A stretch of DNA of 35,881 nucleotides from NCBI GenBank assembly GCA_018398765.1, contig JAHBMJ010001075.1, positions 1 through 35,881 on the forward strand. The letters are read 5' to 3'. The DNA comes from Chromera velia. Taxonomy: Eukaryota > Sar > Chromeraceae. The position numbers and the translations under genes were made by a program. Under the pieces are notes generated by a model, which saw only the letters and a program-made list of their open reading frames with translations, did no database searches and was not told the origin of the DNA. Within the stretch, counting starts at the first letter, position 1. Each line of letters begins with the position of its first letter. This document shows positions 11,938-22,712 of this stretch, in pieces.

Positions 11938-12402
11938 TGTAACGAGGTTCTATTCGTTTAGGGGGAGAGGTTGGCGGCGGCTCATAAAAGGAGAGGATGA
12001 GTCGCTAGAAGGTTGTTTCTTAGAGATGGAGTTCGGGTCCCAAATCAACATGAATTGATCTACTTAGAATTCTACGAACACAGTTTCTCAACATACGAGC
12101 CTATCTCTAAGTCTCAATCAATCTCTCCACTTCATAACTCTCTCAACCTTGGAACTTCTCAACAACTATACCTCATCACATCACTGCTGTCCCTATCAAG
12201 ACTGCCAGTCTCCAGCTGCCTTGACTGAAATCAGAGTTCATCTATGTGACAGTCGATGCAAGCGACATCGGGACCTGGACCCCGGCAGATCTCGGCATCC
12301 GCCGCGAGGCCCGCGCCCATCCCGGCGCGTGTGGAATGCCTGGATCTACACTGGCGTCGCCGTCCGACGCGAGCCATCCTGGCGCCGCCAGGCAGTTTAG
12401 GA
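11938..12402. repeat. Diverged LTR related to the 488-bp LTR family
   Basis: Starts TGTAACG and ends GGACA. The last 130 bp align with the end of the LTR at 22224-22711 (shared GTGGAATGCCTG and CCGCCAGGCAGT). Similarity in the first half is patchy (AGAAGGTTG). Probably a solo or truncated relative; no target duplication recognised. Confidence 0.45.
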
Positions 12403-12579
12403 CAAATTTAATGGAATTTACCCTTGGAATTTAGTGGAATTTGGTGGATTTTAGTAGAATTTACCGTGGAATCTACTCGTCTAAATTTAATTCTAAATTC
12501 CACTAAATTCTACAAACTTTGAAGGCTTATTTCTTACAATCTATAAAGAGTTAGGATCTCAAATTAGCACTGCTTATAC
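12403..12579 (-). repeat. X repeat, copy 1 (inverted)
   Basis: Reverse-complement match to 22713-22925 and 27753-27955. Shared blocks, read on the minus strand, are AGCAGTGCTAATTTGAG, AATAAGCCTTCAAAGTTT, ACGAGTAGATTCCACGG and then repeated AAATTCCACTA-type units. It is wedged exactly between two LTR ends (12402 and 12580). Confidence 0.8.
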
Positions 12580-12980
12580 TGTCACGTGGTAGTCAGGACA
12601 CTCAAAAGGCTAAGCTAGAAGGCGGTGGAAAGACTCTGTCCTAAACTAATTAACTCCAGAAGGTTGAGAAAGTCTACAGGTAAAGATCGTCAAGATACCT
12701 CAAGATTCTCCAGTCAATCTCATCCAATCTAATTCCATCTCACTAGCTCCAGAACAGTCGTTTTCATCCCCACACTTGACAGAGAATCAAACGTGACATG
12801 CAAACAGACTGAATTCCGCTAAATTTATGAGACAGGACAAACTCAAGCTACAGGACAGCAGCTACAAGACAATATCTAGTATATCTCAGAGTCAATCAAT
12901 CTGCAAGGCTTTCGAACTCCAGTCACAGCGCACGAGGACCAAGACCCCGGCACTCAAACACCTGCAGAAAGGCCCGCATC
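12580..12980. repeat. 488-bp LTR family, copy 1, first part (interrupted)
   Basis: Begins TGTCACGTGG and matches 22224-22625 with about 20 differences by eye, nearly all transitions. The match stops where the gypsy LTR begins at 12981 and resumes at about 19817. Confidence 0.85.
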
Positions 12981-13316
12981 TGAGGGTAGAACAAGGCTCT
13001 GAACTACCAGATGTAAGCTGTTTTACTGGATTCTTAGTACCATCAGATACAGGTGGTTAAAGTCTGACAGACATCGGTTGGTTTGGTCTAGCAGTCAATG
13101 TCAATCTTGAGTATTCTTAGTAATAACGTCAAGCAGACACGTCAAGCATGCACTTCACCAAAATCACTTAATGAAAGCATGCCCGACTTCACAATGCGCG
13201 GCCTCATGATATACCCATGTACGCTATGTGGCCCAGGTCCCCCGTCCGGCCCACATCTGCCTGACGCTTGCCAGCCCTTTATTACTCAGTCTTCTGATTA
13301 GGCGGAATGCCCCTCA
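12981..13316 (-). repeat. 3' LTR of chromodomain gypsy element
   Basis: 336 bp starting TGAGGG and ending CCCTCA. The copy at 19478-19813 has the same length and differs at about 22 positions counted by eye, of which about 19 are transitions. Confidence 0.92.
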
Positions 13317-13521
13317 CACTTGCCCGTCTTTCAAGCCAACGTCCACGCTTGGCTCTGAAGACTGATATATTAATCATATATCCATCGAGCGATCGGACAA
13401 TCAATTCTCATGCCTATTTATCCTTTCATCAAGCGCCTATTTAGCATGCCTTCAAGCGATCGAGTCATCATCATACATTGTCTCTCACCCTATGCCTTTT
13501 CTCCCTCACACTGCCCGTCTG

Positions 13522-15110
13522 TCATTTTTCTTTCCTTTTGAAATCAGCGATCCTTTCTTTTGCTCTCTCAAGATTCTTCGCTGGCTCCCACGAAGCATCC
13601 TTCATTCCAAACCCTTTCCATTTGACTAAATAATGCTGCTTCCCTGAAATTCTCTTGCTGTCCAAAATTCTATCTACCTCGTACTTAAGACCCTCGAACC
13701 TCGGAAGTCTAACTGCAGGTGGAGGGTCACCTGGCTCTTTCACATACTTCTTCAGATAGTTCACATTCACCACAGAATGAATGCGAACTCCTGTCGGAAA
13801 GATTAACTCATACGCTTCCCGTGTGATTGCCCTCTCTACCTCAAAAGGACCAATTTGAAACCACACAGGCTTAAGCTTCCTTTTTACTCCCTCCGGCCTT
13901 CTTTCTTGTTCGAAAAATTCTCTATGCATCAACACCCAATCTCCTAGACCCAATTCCAGTTCCCTATGATGACGATCATAATAGCGAGCTGCCGTCTCCC
14001 TTACTCGCTCTAGGCACTCCTTCGCTTGTGCCATCTCTGCCCTATATCATGCAGCGAAATCAGCTGCTGCCAGAGACAGCAAACTTCCCCGAACAGGTAC
14101 TGCAGGCAGTCGGATTGGATCAAAACCATGCACAAATCTAAATGGTGAGAGACCTGTCACTAGATGCACACTGTCTCTATATGCAAACTGACATGTCGGC
14201 AAAGCCTCGGCCCAGTCTTCCTGATGGTCTATCACGAAACACCTCAATATCTCCCTGATTGTTCTGTTGTCTCTCTCTNTCTGTCCGTCTGTCTGCGGGT
14301 GTCTGGAAGAGCTCATCTTGATTTTTGATTTCCAGAGTCTTTGCAATTCTCGCCAAAATGCAGAGATGAAGCAAAGATCGCGATCAGAGAGAAGAGAACG
14401 AAACATACCGACCAAGTATACCACTCTCTCGAATATAATCGATGCTGTCTCTTCTCCCGTGACCTCTTCCCACACCGGGATAAAAAATACATCTTTTGAC
14501 AAACGATCAACAACAGAGAGAATTCCATCCACAATTCTTCCCCAGTACAACGTTCTCGGCAGACTAAAAAGGAAGTCGAGAGAAAGAGATTCATACGGAC
14601 ACTCAGGGATAGGCAAAGGATTGAGCAGACCAGGTCTTTTCTAGGTGGAATGTTTTGCTTTCTGACAGGTATCACACTGAGCCATATACTTCTTGACTGA
14701 TGAATACATGTTCGGCCAGTAAAACTTACTGTTCAGCTTGAGAAATGTCTTTTCTGGCCTCAGATGTCCTCCGACCACCATGTTATAATGCTCGAAGATC
14801 ATCTGTCTCTGCAGAATATCAGTCGGAATGACCAATCTATCTTTGAAATAAAGAAAGCCATCAACAAGAGTGAATGGTTGAATTTTTATTCTCAAGTGTC
14901 GAGGCACAGGCACCTCTGGATGCTTCAATACTTCGATGAGCTCCTGAAAGAATCTTTCTTTTTTATATCCTCCTTTCACTTCCTTCAAGAACTCTTCACG
15001 CTTAAGCAGCCGACACTGCCTAAAGGAACTCAGACCTGCGTTAACCTCCTCTCTTGAAGATTTGCTATAGAAAGTATAACCTAAGGGTTTATCCTTACTT
15101 ACTCGTTCAA
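13522..15110 (-). pseudogene. Gypsy integrase with C-terminal chromodomain (broken)
   Basis: Reading down from about 15110: integrase zinc-binding region with the spaced H, H, C, C residues (HYNMVVGGH, CDTC), then the D,D-35-E core (SLDF, SDRD, and the Glu after DGQ), then a GPF-type motif (PVWFQIGPFEV). The chromodomain (YEVDRILDSK, HYLVKWKGF, ASWEP) ends at the stop at 13522. In-frame stops lie at 14643-14641 (TAG) and 14049-14047 (TGA). Each is one C-to-T or G-to-A change from a sense codon that restores continuity. One N at 14279 falls beside the catalytic Glu. In chromoviruses the chromodomain steers integration to histone-marked chromatin. Confidence 0.88.
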
Positions 15111-15179
15111 GTAAGCAAGGAGAGAAGCAAAAAACGATCTGAGGGCTGGGTGCACGTGCTGCTAATGGCGGTGTCACCC

Positions 15180-15715
15180 TAGCTAAATGCTAGACGAGCA
15201 AACCTTAGCCTGACAACTCACTGACCATTGTAGAGAGACGATCAAGAACGAGTCATGTGCGTGTTTCAGAACTTTCAAATATGACAAACGGAGGACCCAA
15301 GCTACTAAGTCAGGCCTGACCATTCCACTGCTTTGCTTTTAGATTGTCAGAGCCGTTTTTTAAAAAAAGAGTTTGACCTCTTTTTGCGGGGCGTGGCCCC
15401 CGATCATAGCCCAAGACATGCCGAGGCCGTAAAGTGCCGGCTGGGGTAAGTTTGCGTGCGCTGTTTCTGACAACCCGCGCCGCGCCGCACAGCCCTCTTA
15501 TCTCTTGTCTACGCGGGCTGGCGGCGTAAACCTTCATGCAAATGCGCACTTCTGCTGGCTGAGCAGGCCTGGCCGCGCGCTATCCGCGGTTTCGGGGCTA
15601 GACATCTAAGAGAAAGGAGCGCAAGCTCCAGCTTATCTCAGCTAAGGAGCTGTAGCTTGTCTGAACCTTTTTCCAGTGTGCTACTCCCGCATGAACCGCA
15701 CGCTATACGAAGGCA
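15180..15715. other. Non-coding GC-rich insert between RNase H and integrase
   Basis: Pol homology stops near 15720 and resumes near 15110 in another frame. Between them lie about 500 bp without coding likeness, including GC-rich patches (15475-15490, 15565-15595) and hairpin-prone AGCTCC/GGAGCT words near 15625-15655. It may be a small non-autonomous element or rearranged DNA; I found no clear terminal repeats. Confidence 0.5.
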
Positions 15716-15829
15716 AGCCCTTGGCCGTGCTAGCCATTCATTCACATCCACTCTCATCTCAATGTCTGCTAACAGTCCTTTTGCTTCCTTTTCTTCTTCC
15801 TTTCTCTTTTCAGTCTTTTCTTCCGCTCC

Positions 15830-18470
15830 CTACTTTTGCTCAGTTCTCACAGGCTTTCTGCTCAATACATCTGCCACCCGATTCTTACTTCCAGGCATGT
15901 ATCGAGGCATGATACCTATCTGGTCTAACAACAAAACCCAACGACGCATACGAGGAGACATTTGCATTCGATCGGCGGTCAACGTAACTGTCTTCAAACT
16001 TTCATGATCACTCCATACCTGGGTTGTGCACGAAACGTACAGATGCCAGATCTTGGCTGCGCATACACAAGCAAGGAACTCTTTGTCTCTGATGTGGTAG
16101 TTCTTCTCTACTGGGCTCATTGTTCTCGAAGCAAATGCACACGGCCAAAGGATCCCGACATGTGGATCCTTCTGCATGAGCACAGCAGTAACAGTCGCAG
16201 TCTTTTCACATGCATCAGCAAAAATTTCGAATGGACGAGTAGGATCAAGAATGTACAATTCAGTCACCTGCTTGACTGCTTCTTTGACTGCCTCAAAACT
16301 TGCCTGCTGTTCTTCTTTCCACTCAAACTTCACCGTCTTTTTCAGCAAGCGATACAGAGGCGCAGCCTTCTTGCTGAATTCAAACATAAAACGTCTCACC
16401 CAAGAAGCCAAACCAAGAAAAGAATGCAACTCACTCACATTTCTGGGCACTAGCCAGTTTTCTATCCCTTCTGTTTTCTTTCTTTCTGGCCTCACTCTTT
16501 TTTCTGAGATCCTCAGCCCCAAGAATGTCACCTCTCTTTGAAAAAAATGACACTTCGACAGCTTTGCAAACAGATTTGCCTGTCTGAGGAGAAAAAGAAC
16601 ACGAGAGACATGCCGTTCATGTTCCTCTCTCATCTTCGAATAAATTAGAATATCATCCAAAAATACAGATACATACCGATTAAGGCACTCCCTCAACACA
16701 TACTGAATCACTCGCATGGCTGCCGGGGGGGCATTCGTTAATCCAAAAGAGACCACCAGCCATTCATAATTCCCATACTTCGTCATGAAGGCTCTTTTAG
16801 GCACGTCTTTCTCTCTCATTCTCATCTGATGGTAGTACTGCCGAAGATCAAGAGCCGTAAAAAATTTTGCCCCATACAGCCTATCGATTAAATCTTGAGG
16901 ATGAGGCAATGGATGTTTGTCTTTCACTGTGATTCTATTTAATCCCGTATAATCACAACACATCCTCATTATCCCATCCTTCTTTACCACAAACAAAACT
17001 GGTGCTACAAAAGGAGAACAAGACGGTTGAATGAATCCTTGCTTCAAATATATATCAATTTGCTTCCTCAATTCATCCAGCTCACCCAAAGAGAGACGAT
17101 AGGGTGGGCGAGCTGGAGGCGGATGTCCTTGTTCGAGATCTATCTTGAAGTCAAGTCCTTCCCCCCAGGACGGCAGCAACCCTGTCAAGGAATTGGGAAA
17201 GAGAGATGCATTGTCTGCCATAATTCTCTTCACGTCGATCGGCATGGTCGATTTCTTCAGGTATTCATAAACCTCAGTCAATTCAGGTGAAGAGAGAATA
17301 GGATGATCAGAAGGAAGAGAAGAGAGAAAATCATCATTCATTGCCTCACTACTCCTAAGTTCCTTTCCATTCTCTCCAGCATTCTTTTTCCCCCCGTCTT
17401 CACTGACTTCATGCAATCCCTGAACCCTGCAAGCAACCCCAGTGGACTCACCGAAAGGGATTTCTGTCTGCAGTCTGACTAGATGGCAGACAGCTCCTTT
17501 CCGGATCGCCCGCTTTGCCTGTATAGAAGAGAGAAGAAGAGGAGTGCTGAATGTTTGTTCCTCGTCCTCTTCCTCCAACTCCACATCTGGAACCCAATAA
17601 ATCAATTTCCCTCTGAACCAAAAACGCAGACTTTGAGATGACCACTGCAATTCACGCTCATAGGCACGACCCCACTTTGTCCCCAAGATCAGATCATACT
17701 CATCCAGGTCGGCCAACATTGCACCTACTGTCTCTTGATACCCCTGAATGTTGATCGGCACTGTGGGTGCACATTCACAGACCGACCGAGTCTTCAAGGA
17801 CTTGAGGGCACCGTGCAAGTTGACGGGTCGTCTCAATCTGCACAAACAGAGATGGTGGGCATAAGCAAAACGACGGTCAAGATAAATATCATCTGCACCC
17901 GAATCAACCAAAACTCTGACAGGTACACCAGCCACTCAACCTGAAAACACAAACAACCCCGGACAGACCCCTGTTTCATTTTCCTCCTCCTTCATTTCCA
18001 TTGGCACATCTTCATTTTCAGGGCTTCCTCCCATCTCGGGGCACTGACCACAAGTTTCAAGTCTCTCTACTCCTATTACCTCATCCGTCTCGAAACCTCC
18101 ATAGAGCGTTCGAACTCCCCTACCTGCCGGCTTCCTTCCACCTCTTCCTCTCCCTCTGGGACCACCGTCTCTGCATCCCCCTCTCCACTGTGACTAGCCC
18201 AGAAGTGGCCATGCTTGGACGGTCGGGAATGAAGCTCCAAACCCTCTGCGATCTCCCCAGTATCCGCCTCTGCCCTGCCCCCATCCCCCCTGTCTGAAGT
18301 CTCCATGGAATCTCCCGTAGTCCTGCGAGTCCCGAGGGTTCCCTCCGCCAGTGAGTCTCCACATTCCAGAGAAGTTTCCGCCAAGTCTAGAGAAGGGATC
18401 TGGACACTGCCTGGCAGTATACCCTGCGAGGCAGCATCTGAAACATCTTCCCTCTGCAATGCAGAGAGAC
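15830..18470 (-). pseudogene. Gypsy zinc knuckle, protease, reverse transcriptase and RNase H (broken)
   Basis: One frame carries, in order: a knuckle at about 18445-18404 with C-x2-C-x4-Y-x4-C, where the usual His is Tyr; an RG-rich spacer; aspartic protease (VLVDSGADDIYLD, with ILGTKW downstream); reverse transcriptase (MRMCCDYTGLNRI, FFTALDLRQYYHQ, and the catalytic box FLDDILIYS); and RNase H (IFADA, NYHIRDKEFLA, WSDHESLK). The protease-RT-RNase H stretch of about 701 codons (17935-15830) is open. Stops at 18196 (TAG), 17938 (TGA) and 15832 (TAG) interrupt the longer frame. Confidence 0.92.
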
Positions 18471-18471
18471 C

Positions 18472-19407
18472 TCAGACAGTCTCTGCCGGTGTGAGTGGTG
18501 GTGCTAGTGGTGGTGGGAGTTGACGGACCCCATACAGGTCTATGGGGACGGGCCCTTCCTCTTGTCCCAGTGGAGAGTTGCGTCGGGCACTCTTCCCACC
18601 ACTCTCGAAGGCACTCGGCCTTTGGAAGTCTCGTGTCCCGCCTCGCGGTCCTTCTCCACCAGAGAGAAAGACCTCAAGCTCGCTTGCCGTCTTCATAGCG
18701 ATAACCAAGTTGACTGGATGCGCCTTGTTTGTTTCAAGGCGGACATCTGCTAGCAAACCAGAGATGTAGTCTTCAACGATGTCTTCTTTGATCAACTGGT
18801 CCTTCAGTTTCGCGATAAGCGGCTTGAATCGCTTGTTGTAGTCGTCAACCCCAGCTCCAGTGCATCAACACTTCTTCAGGTCCTTTCTCAGACTAAGACT
18901 GGCCTTCTGTCTGGCCAGTGTGTTTGAATAGTGCTCGATGAGGGCAGCTTTCAACGACCTTCAGTTCTGGAATGGTCCGTTCTCGACCTCATAGAGATCA
19001 AACCATTCGTTGAGGTCCTGGAACATGATTCTATTCTTTACCACCAGTACCTTGTCCAGGTCCAACACTTTCTTAAATTTGTAGAAGTCTTCTACGTCTT
19101 TCAACCACCTGGTCAGCTTGGCCCTCACTCCAGAGAACAGAGCAGGGGCCTCGCACAGCTTCATATAGTCACCGTCACTGTGCGACGAGGATGCAGTTGT
19201 ACTTTGGGCTAGCACAATGGCAGGTGATGTCACCGTTGCCTGGACAGATTCCTGAGGGGCTTGAGAAACAAGTAATTGCAGAGTTTCTCCATGCAGGTTT
19301 TACGTCGCCTGCATAGAGTCAATCTGCTGAGACAATCCTTCAATGGCCCCGACAATTTGCAGAATCCCCGGAGCCAGTACATCCTCTGTCACACCTTCCA
19401 TCGACAT
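18472..19407 (-). pseudogene. Gypsy gag (broken)
   Basis: ATG at 19407. A typical retrotransposon gag domain follows (ALFSGVRAKLTRWLKDVEDF, then RIMFQDLNEWFDLYE, and EDYISGLLADVR). In-frame stops are TAA at 19302-19300, TGA at 18963-18961 and TGA at 18867-18865. The capsid frame differs from the downstream knuckle/protease frame, so either a programmed shift once existed or a frameshift mutation occurred. Confidence 0.82.
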
Positions 19408-19477
19408 ATGGAGTCGACAGTTGGTAGACTGAACCAGTCTGAGTACACTGAATTCAACAAGAGCGTTCTCCCTTAAC

Positions 19478-19813
19478 TGAGGGTAGAACGAGGCTCTGAA
19501 CTACCAGATGTAAGCTGTTTTACTGGAGTCTTAGTACTATCAGATACAGGTGGTTAAAGTCTGACAGACATCAGTTAGTTTGGTCTAGCAGTCAATGTCA
19601 ATCTCGAGCATTCTTAGTGATGACGTCAAGCAGATACGTCAAGCATACACTTCACCAAAATCACTTAATGAAAGCATGCCCAACTTTACGATGCGCGGCT
19701 TCGTGACATACCCATGTACACTATGTGGCCCGGGACCCCCGTCCGGCCCACATCTGCCTGACGTTTGCCAGCCCTTTATTACTCAGTCTTCTTATTAGGC
19801 GGAATGCCCCTCA
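19478..19813 (-). repeat. 5' LTR of chromodomain gypsy element
   Basis: Partner of 12981-13316, with the same length and the same TGAGGG...CCCTCA ends. Immediately downstream on the gene strand there is no TGG-starting primer-binding site. Instead GTTAAGGGAGAAC follows, which can fold back on the LTR edge. Confidence 0.92.
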
Positions 19814-19919
19814 TATGCAGAAAGGCCCGCGTCGCATCGGCACGTGTGGAATGCCTGAGCCCGCGCTGGTGTCACTATCTGAACCCGAGTCGTCCTGGCA
19901 CCGCCAGGCAGTCCAAGAC
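19814..19919. repeat. 488-bp LTR family, copy 1, second part
   Basis: Continues the LTR interrupted at 12980. It overlaps by repeating TGCAGAAAGGCCCGC and then runs to AAGACA. It matches 22608-22711. Confidence 0.85.
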
Positions 19920-22223
19920 ACATGCCCCCCTCTTCCATGAGATTTTTGCTCACAGAGGAAGAATCTTTTTACAGCAAACTTCTCCTCCATCTCTTTTATA
20001 GACTTCCATTTACGCTGAAGGGACCTGAAAACTTTATTAAAGGAGGTGTCATCAGTTACCGCTGCCTCACCGGTGACGTCAACCCGCCAGGCTTGTCTCC
20101 GCAGAAACTGTTTTAGGGACGTCAGCTTTTACGTGGTTGCACACGGTCAACCTTCTCTGCCTCAAGGCAGAGTCCGTCACTGCACTTGACGGCCGCAAGC
20201 TTCCCAATGCAAGGTTTTATGCCCCTTTCAGCTCTCCCACGTCTTCAAAATCTTCACGTCTGTTCCAAGAGTTTCCCTTTCTCCAGAGCATCTCCAATGG
20301 TAGCGTACATGTTCTTCTCGCACAGTTTGATTTTCTTGTTCCCATATTCAACACAGCGCTCTCGTTAACTCCAAGTCGATCAGCGTAAGCAAAAGGATAA
20401 GCAGTTGCTGCAAAGAAGCAGAAAAAAAAGGAAACAAAGAGCGCTGCACACTGCCCAACTCATCAGATATCATTGTTCCTTCTTTTTATTTGATCTCGCT
20501 TTTGAACTACCATCCCCTCCCCATACATTTTCCTTAGAGCTGGTACTCCTGGGACCCCACTGTTCACCCCCCCATACCCTGCCAAGAATCCACTCTTTGA
20601 GTAGGTTTGCCCCGTCTGCTCAATCGTTCGATCATGCTCTGCACTCTGTCACCGTCAACACTTTTTCTTTCTTGCTTTCCATCATGCGAAGCGACCCCAC
20701 ACCTAACCCAGATTCGCAACGTGTCCTGTTGACACCGTTTTACTTCACGCATATCAGCGCTCAATTCAGGTAAATAATCATTGGTATAATTGTCTGTCTC
20801 ACTACACCCCCCCCATTTTGTCGCTCCAGACTGCACAGGGGCATCGGATTGGCCTGTACTGCACTACATCGGATGTGTACCCCCTATGGGACAGGCATGA
20901 CTTCCAGTTTGAAAAATCAAGTATCTCCAGTTTCAAATTGCAGCTCAATCTCTCGCGACTTAGCGCACTCAGCACTGCTCTCTCAGAGTAAACTCCTGAC
21001 GACTTTATGTCTTGTCTGTATGTATGATCTGTCTAGCTAACCATACCGTATTACTCTAGCACCATGCATTAACCTTTCTGTCTCTGTCTATGCTGAACAA
21101 AAGAAGAAGCAAACAATCGACTAGCCATTTCAATTGCGATCTGGTGATAGACGACAGCCCTAGTGGCTCCATATTCCTTTGAAGCAAAACAGCACCACAA
21201 CACGAATCGTCTCCGTAAGTCTCCAGCATGTAGGAGTCTTAAGAAAGACTCGTAAGAACTCTAACGTGACGTATGAAGAGCTAGAGTCCACAATGTCAGC
21301 AGGGTAGGTGTCGGTGGTGGAGGACTCAGAGTGGTAGGTATTGGTGGGGACGACGGTCTCGGAGATGGTCTCAGTGCGGTAAATGAGCTAAAAAGCCATC
21401 ATCATGATGGTAAAGAGTTTGTTGGCAGTGCCAACGTGGTCTCAGAGTGGACCGGTCTTTATCACAGTCTCGGTGGTGTTGGTGAGAATCATGGAGGTGG
21501 TCTTGGTCATCGGGATGGGGTAGAGACGATCGTGGTCTCAGTCGCGGCTTCAGGCGGTAGAGTACTCAACGAGACGGGCTCGATAAAATCAGTGAAGACG
21601 AAGCTGAAGACGAAGAGAAGTCTCAGTCATGGAGGTCTCATAGGTCTGGAAGGTCTCCTCAGCGGTGGTGGTCTCAGAGAAGTCCTCAGTGAAGTAGGTG
21701 GTGACGGCGGAAACGATCTCAGTGGAAAAGATGGTCACGATTGAGAGACGACGGTCTCAGAGGTAAGAATAGGCAAAAGCCAGAGACACCAAGAGCAAGG
21801 GAAGCGCCGGGTCCGTCGTTAATTGCCAGACATGGCATCAGAGCAGGACCCATCAGGACTCGTAGCTGATGCAGTTGCTGGATATGTTAGCAGGAGTGAG
21901 TCACTGTTGCAGTGACCGCCTTCTCTCTCTTCTCCGTCTCCAGGTCTTTCGATGAAAAAGAGATATAAAGAGTTCCCAGCCAGCCTTGCAGCCAGCAAAG
22001 CAAGCAGGACGCAAGCGAGGCACTCTATTCAGCTAATACAGGACGCAAAGAGTCTCTGACACTCCTTTTCACAGTCTCTTGACTGTGTCCGCAGCGTTTT
22101 GGAAAGGAAAAAACGAGACGGAAGGAGACTGATCATCAAGTTGGCATCTGGCATATATCTGACTCCTCCACAGAAGGTGTGTTTTCAAGTTTCGGACTTT
22201 CGAGCTGAGTGATCATCATATTA
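19920..22223. other. Internal region of element E, no recognisable gene
   Basis: 2.3 kb with no convincing coding region on either strand. Notable parts: the purine tract (minus strand) at 19927-19938 next to the LTR; a stretch at 20130-20400 whose minus strand has a broken open frame (YADRLGVNESAVLNMG) faintly like a helix-turn-helix; a GGTCTCAG-rich degenerate repeat at 21300-21765; and ACATGGCATCAGAGCAGG at 21834-21851, which resembles the initiator-Met primer-binding site of copia elements. Confidence 0.5.
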
Positions 22224-22711
22224 TGTCACGTGGTAGTCAGGACACTCAAAAGGCTAAGCTAAAAGGCGGCGGAAAGACTCTGTCCTAAACTAATTAACTC
22301 TAGAAGGTTGAGAAGGTCTACAGGTAAAGATCGTCAAGATACCTCAAGATTCTTCAGTCAATCTCATCCAATCTAATTCCATCTCACTAGCTCCAGAACA
22401 GTCGTTTTCATCCCCGCATTTGACAGAGAATCAAACGTGACATGCAAACAGACTGAATTCCGCTGAATTCATAAGGCAGGACAAACTTAAGCTACAAGAC
22501 AGCAGCTACAAGACAACATCTAGTATGTCCCAGAGTCAATCAATCTGCAAGGCTTTCAAACTCCAGTCACAGCGTACGAGGACCAAGACCCCGGCACTCA
22601 AACACCTGCAGAAAGGCCCGCATCACATCGGCGCATGTGGAATGCCTGAGCCCGCACTGGCGTCGCCATCCGAACCCGAGTCGTCCTGGCACCGCCAGGC
22701 AGTCTAGAACA
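22224..22711. repeat. 488-bp LTR family, copy 2 (complete)
   Basis: Complete, TGTCACG to AGAACA. It represents the uninterrupted version of the site into which the gypsy element inserted in copy 1. Confidence 0.85.
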
Positions 22712-22712
22712 A

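Larger units (their letters stand above)
12981..19813 (-). mobile_element. Ty3/gypsy chromodomain LTR retrotransposon (chromovirus type), decayed
   Basis: A 6.8-kb element bounded by 336-bp LTRs. Reading on the minus strand the order is gag, CCHC-type knuckle, aspartic protease, reverse transcriptase, RNase H, integrase with zinc-binding N-terminus, and chromodomain, the standard chromovirus order. The coding sequence has at least eight in-frame stops, one gag frameshift and a non-coding insert between RNase H and integrase, so it cannot make its proteins. It is inserted in the LTR of element E and flanked by an 18-bp imperfect duplication of target sequence (TGCAGAAAGGCCCGC core at 12963-12977 and 19816-19830). 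Confidence 0.92.
12580..22711 (-). mobile_element. Non-coding LTR retroelement (element E), split by a nested gypsy insertion
   Basis: Two direct LTR copies (12580-12980 plus 19814-19919, and 22224-22711) bound 2.3 kb of internal sequence at 19920-22223. LTR ends are TGT...ACA. A purine tract, GGAAGAGGGGGG on the minus strand, lies directly inside the left LTR at 19927-19938. This suggests minus-strand orientation. No gag, protease, reverse transcriptase or integrase was recognised inside, so it resembles a large non-autonomous LTR element. The divergence between the LTRs makes it an old insertion. Confidence 0.6.

Noticed and set aside
21331-21744. 137-codon plus-strand open frame as a gene
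   Set aside because: Its Gly-rich product follows from the GGTCTC/GGTGGT repeat, and it lies inside a non-coding retroelement.
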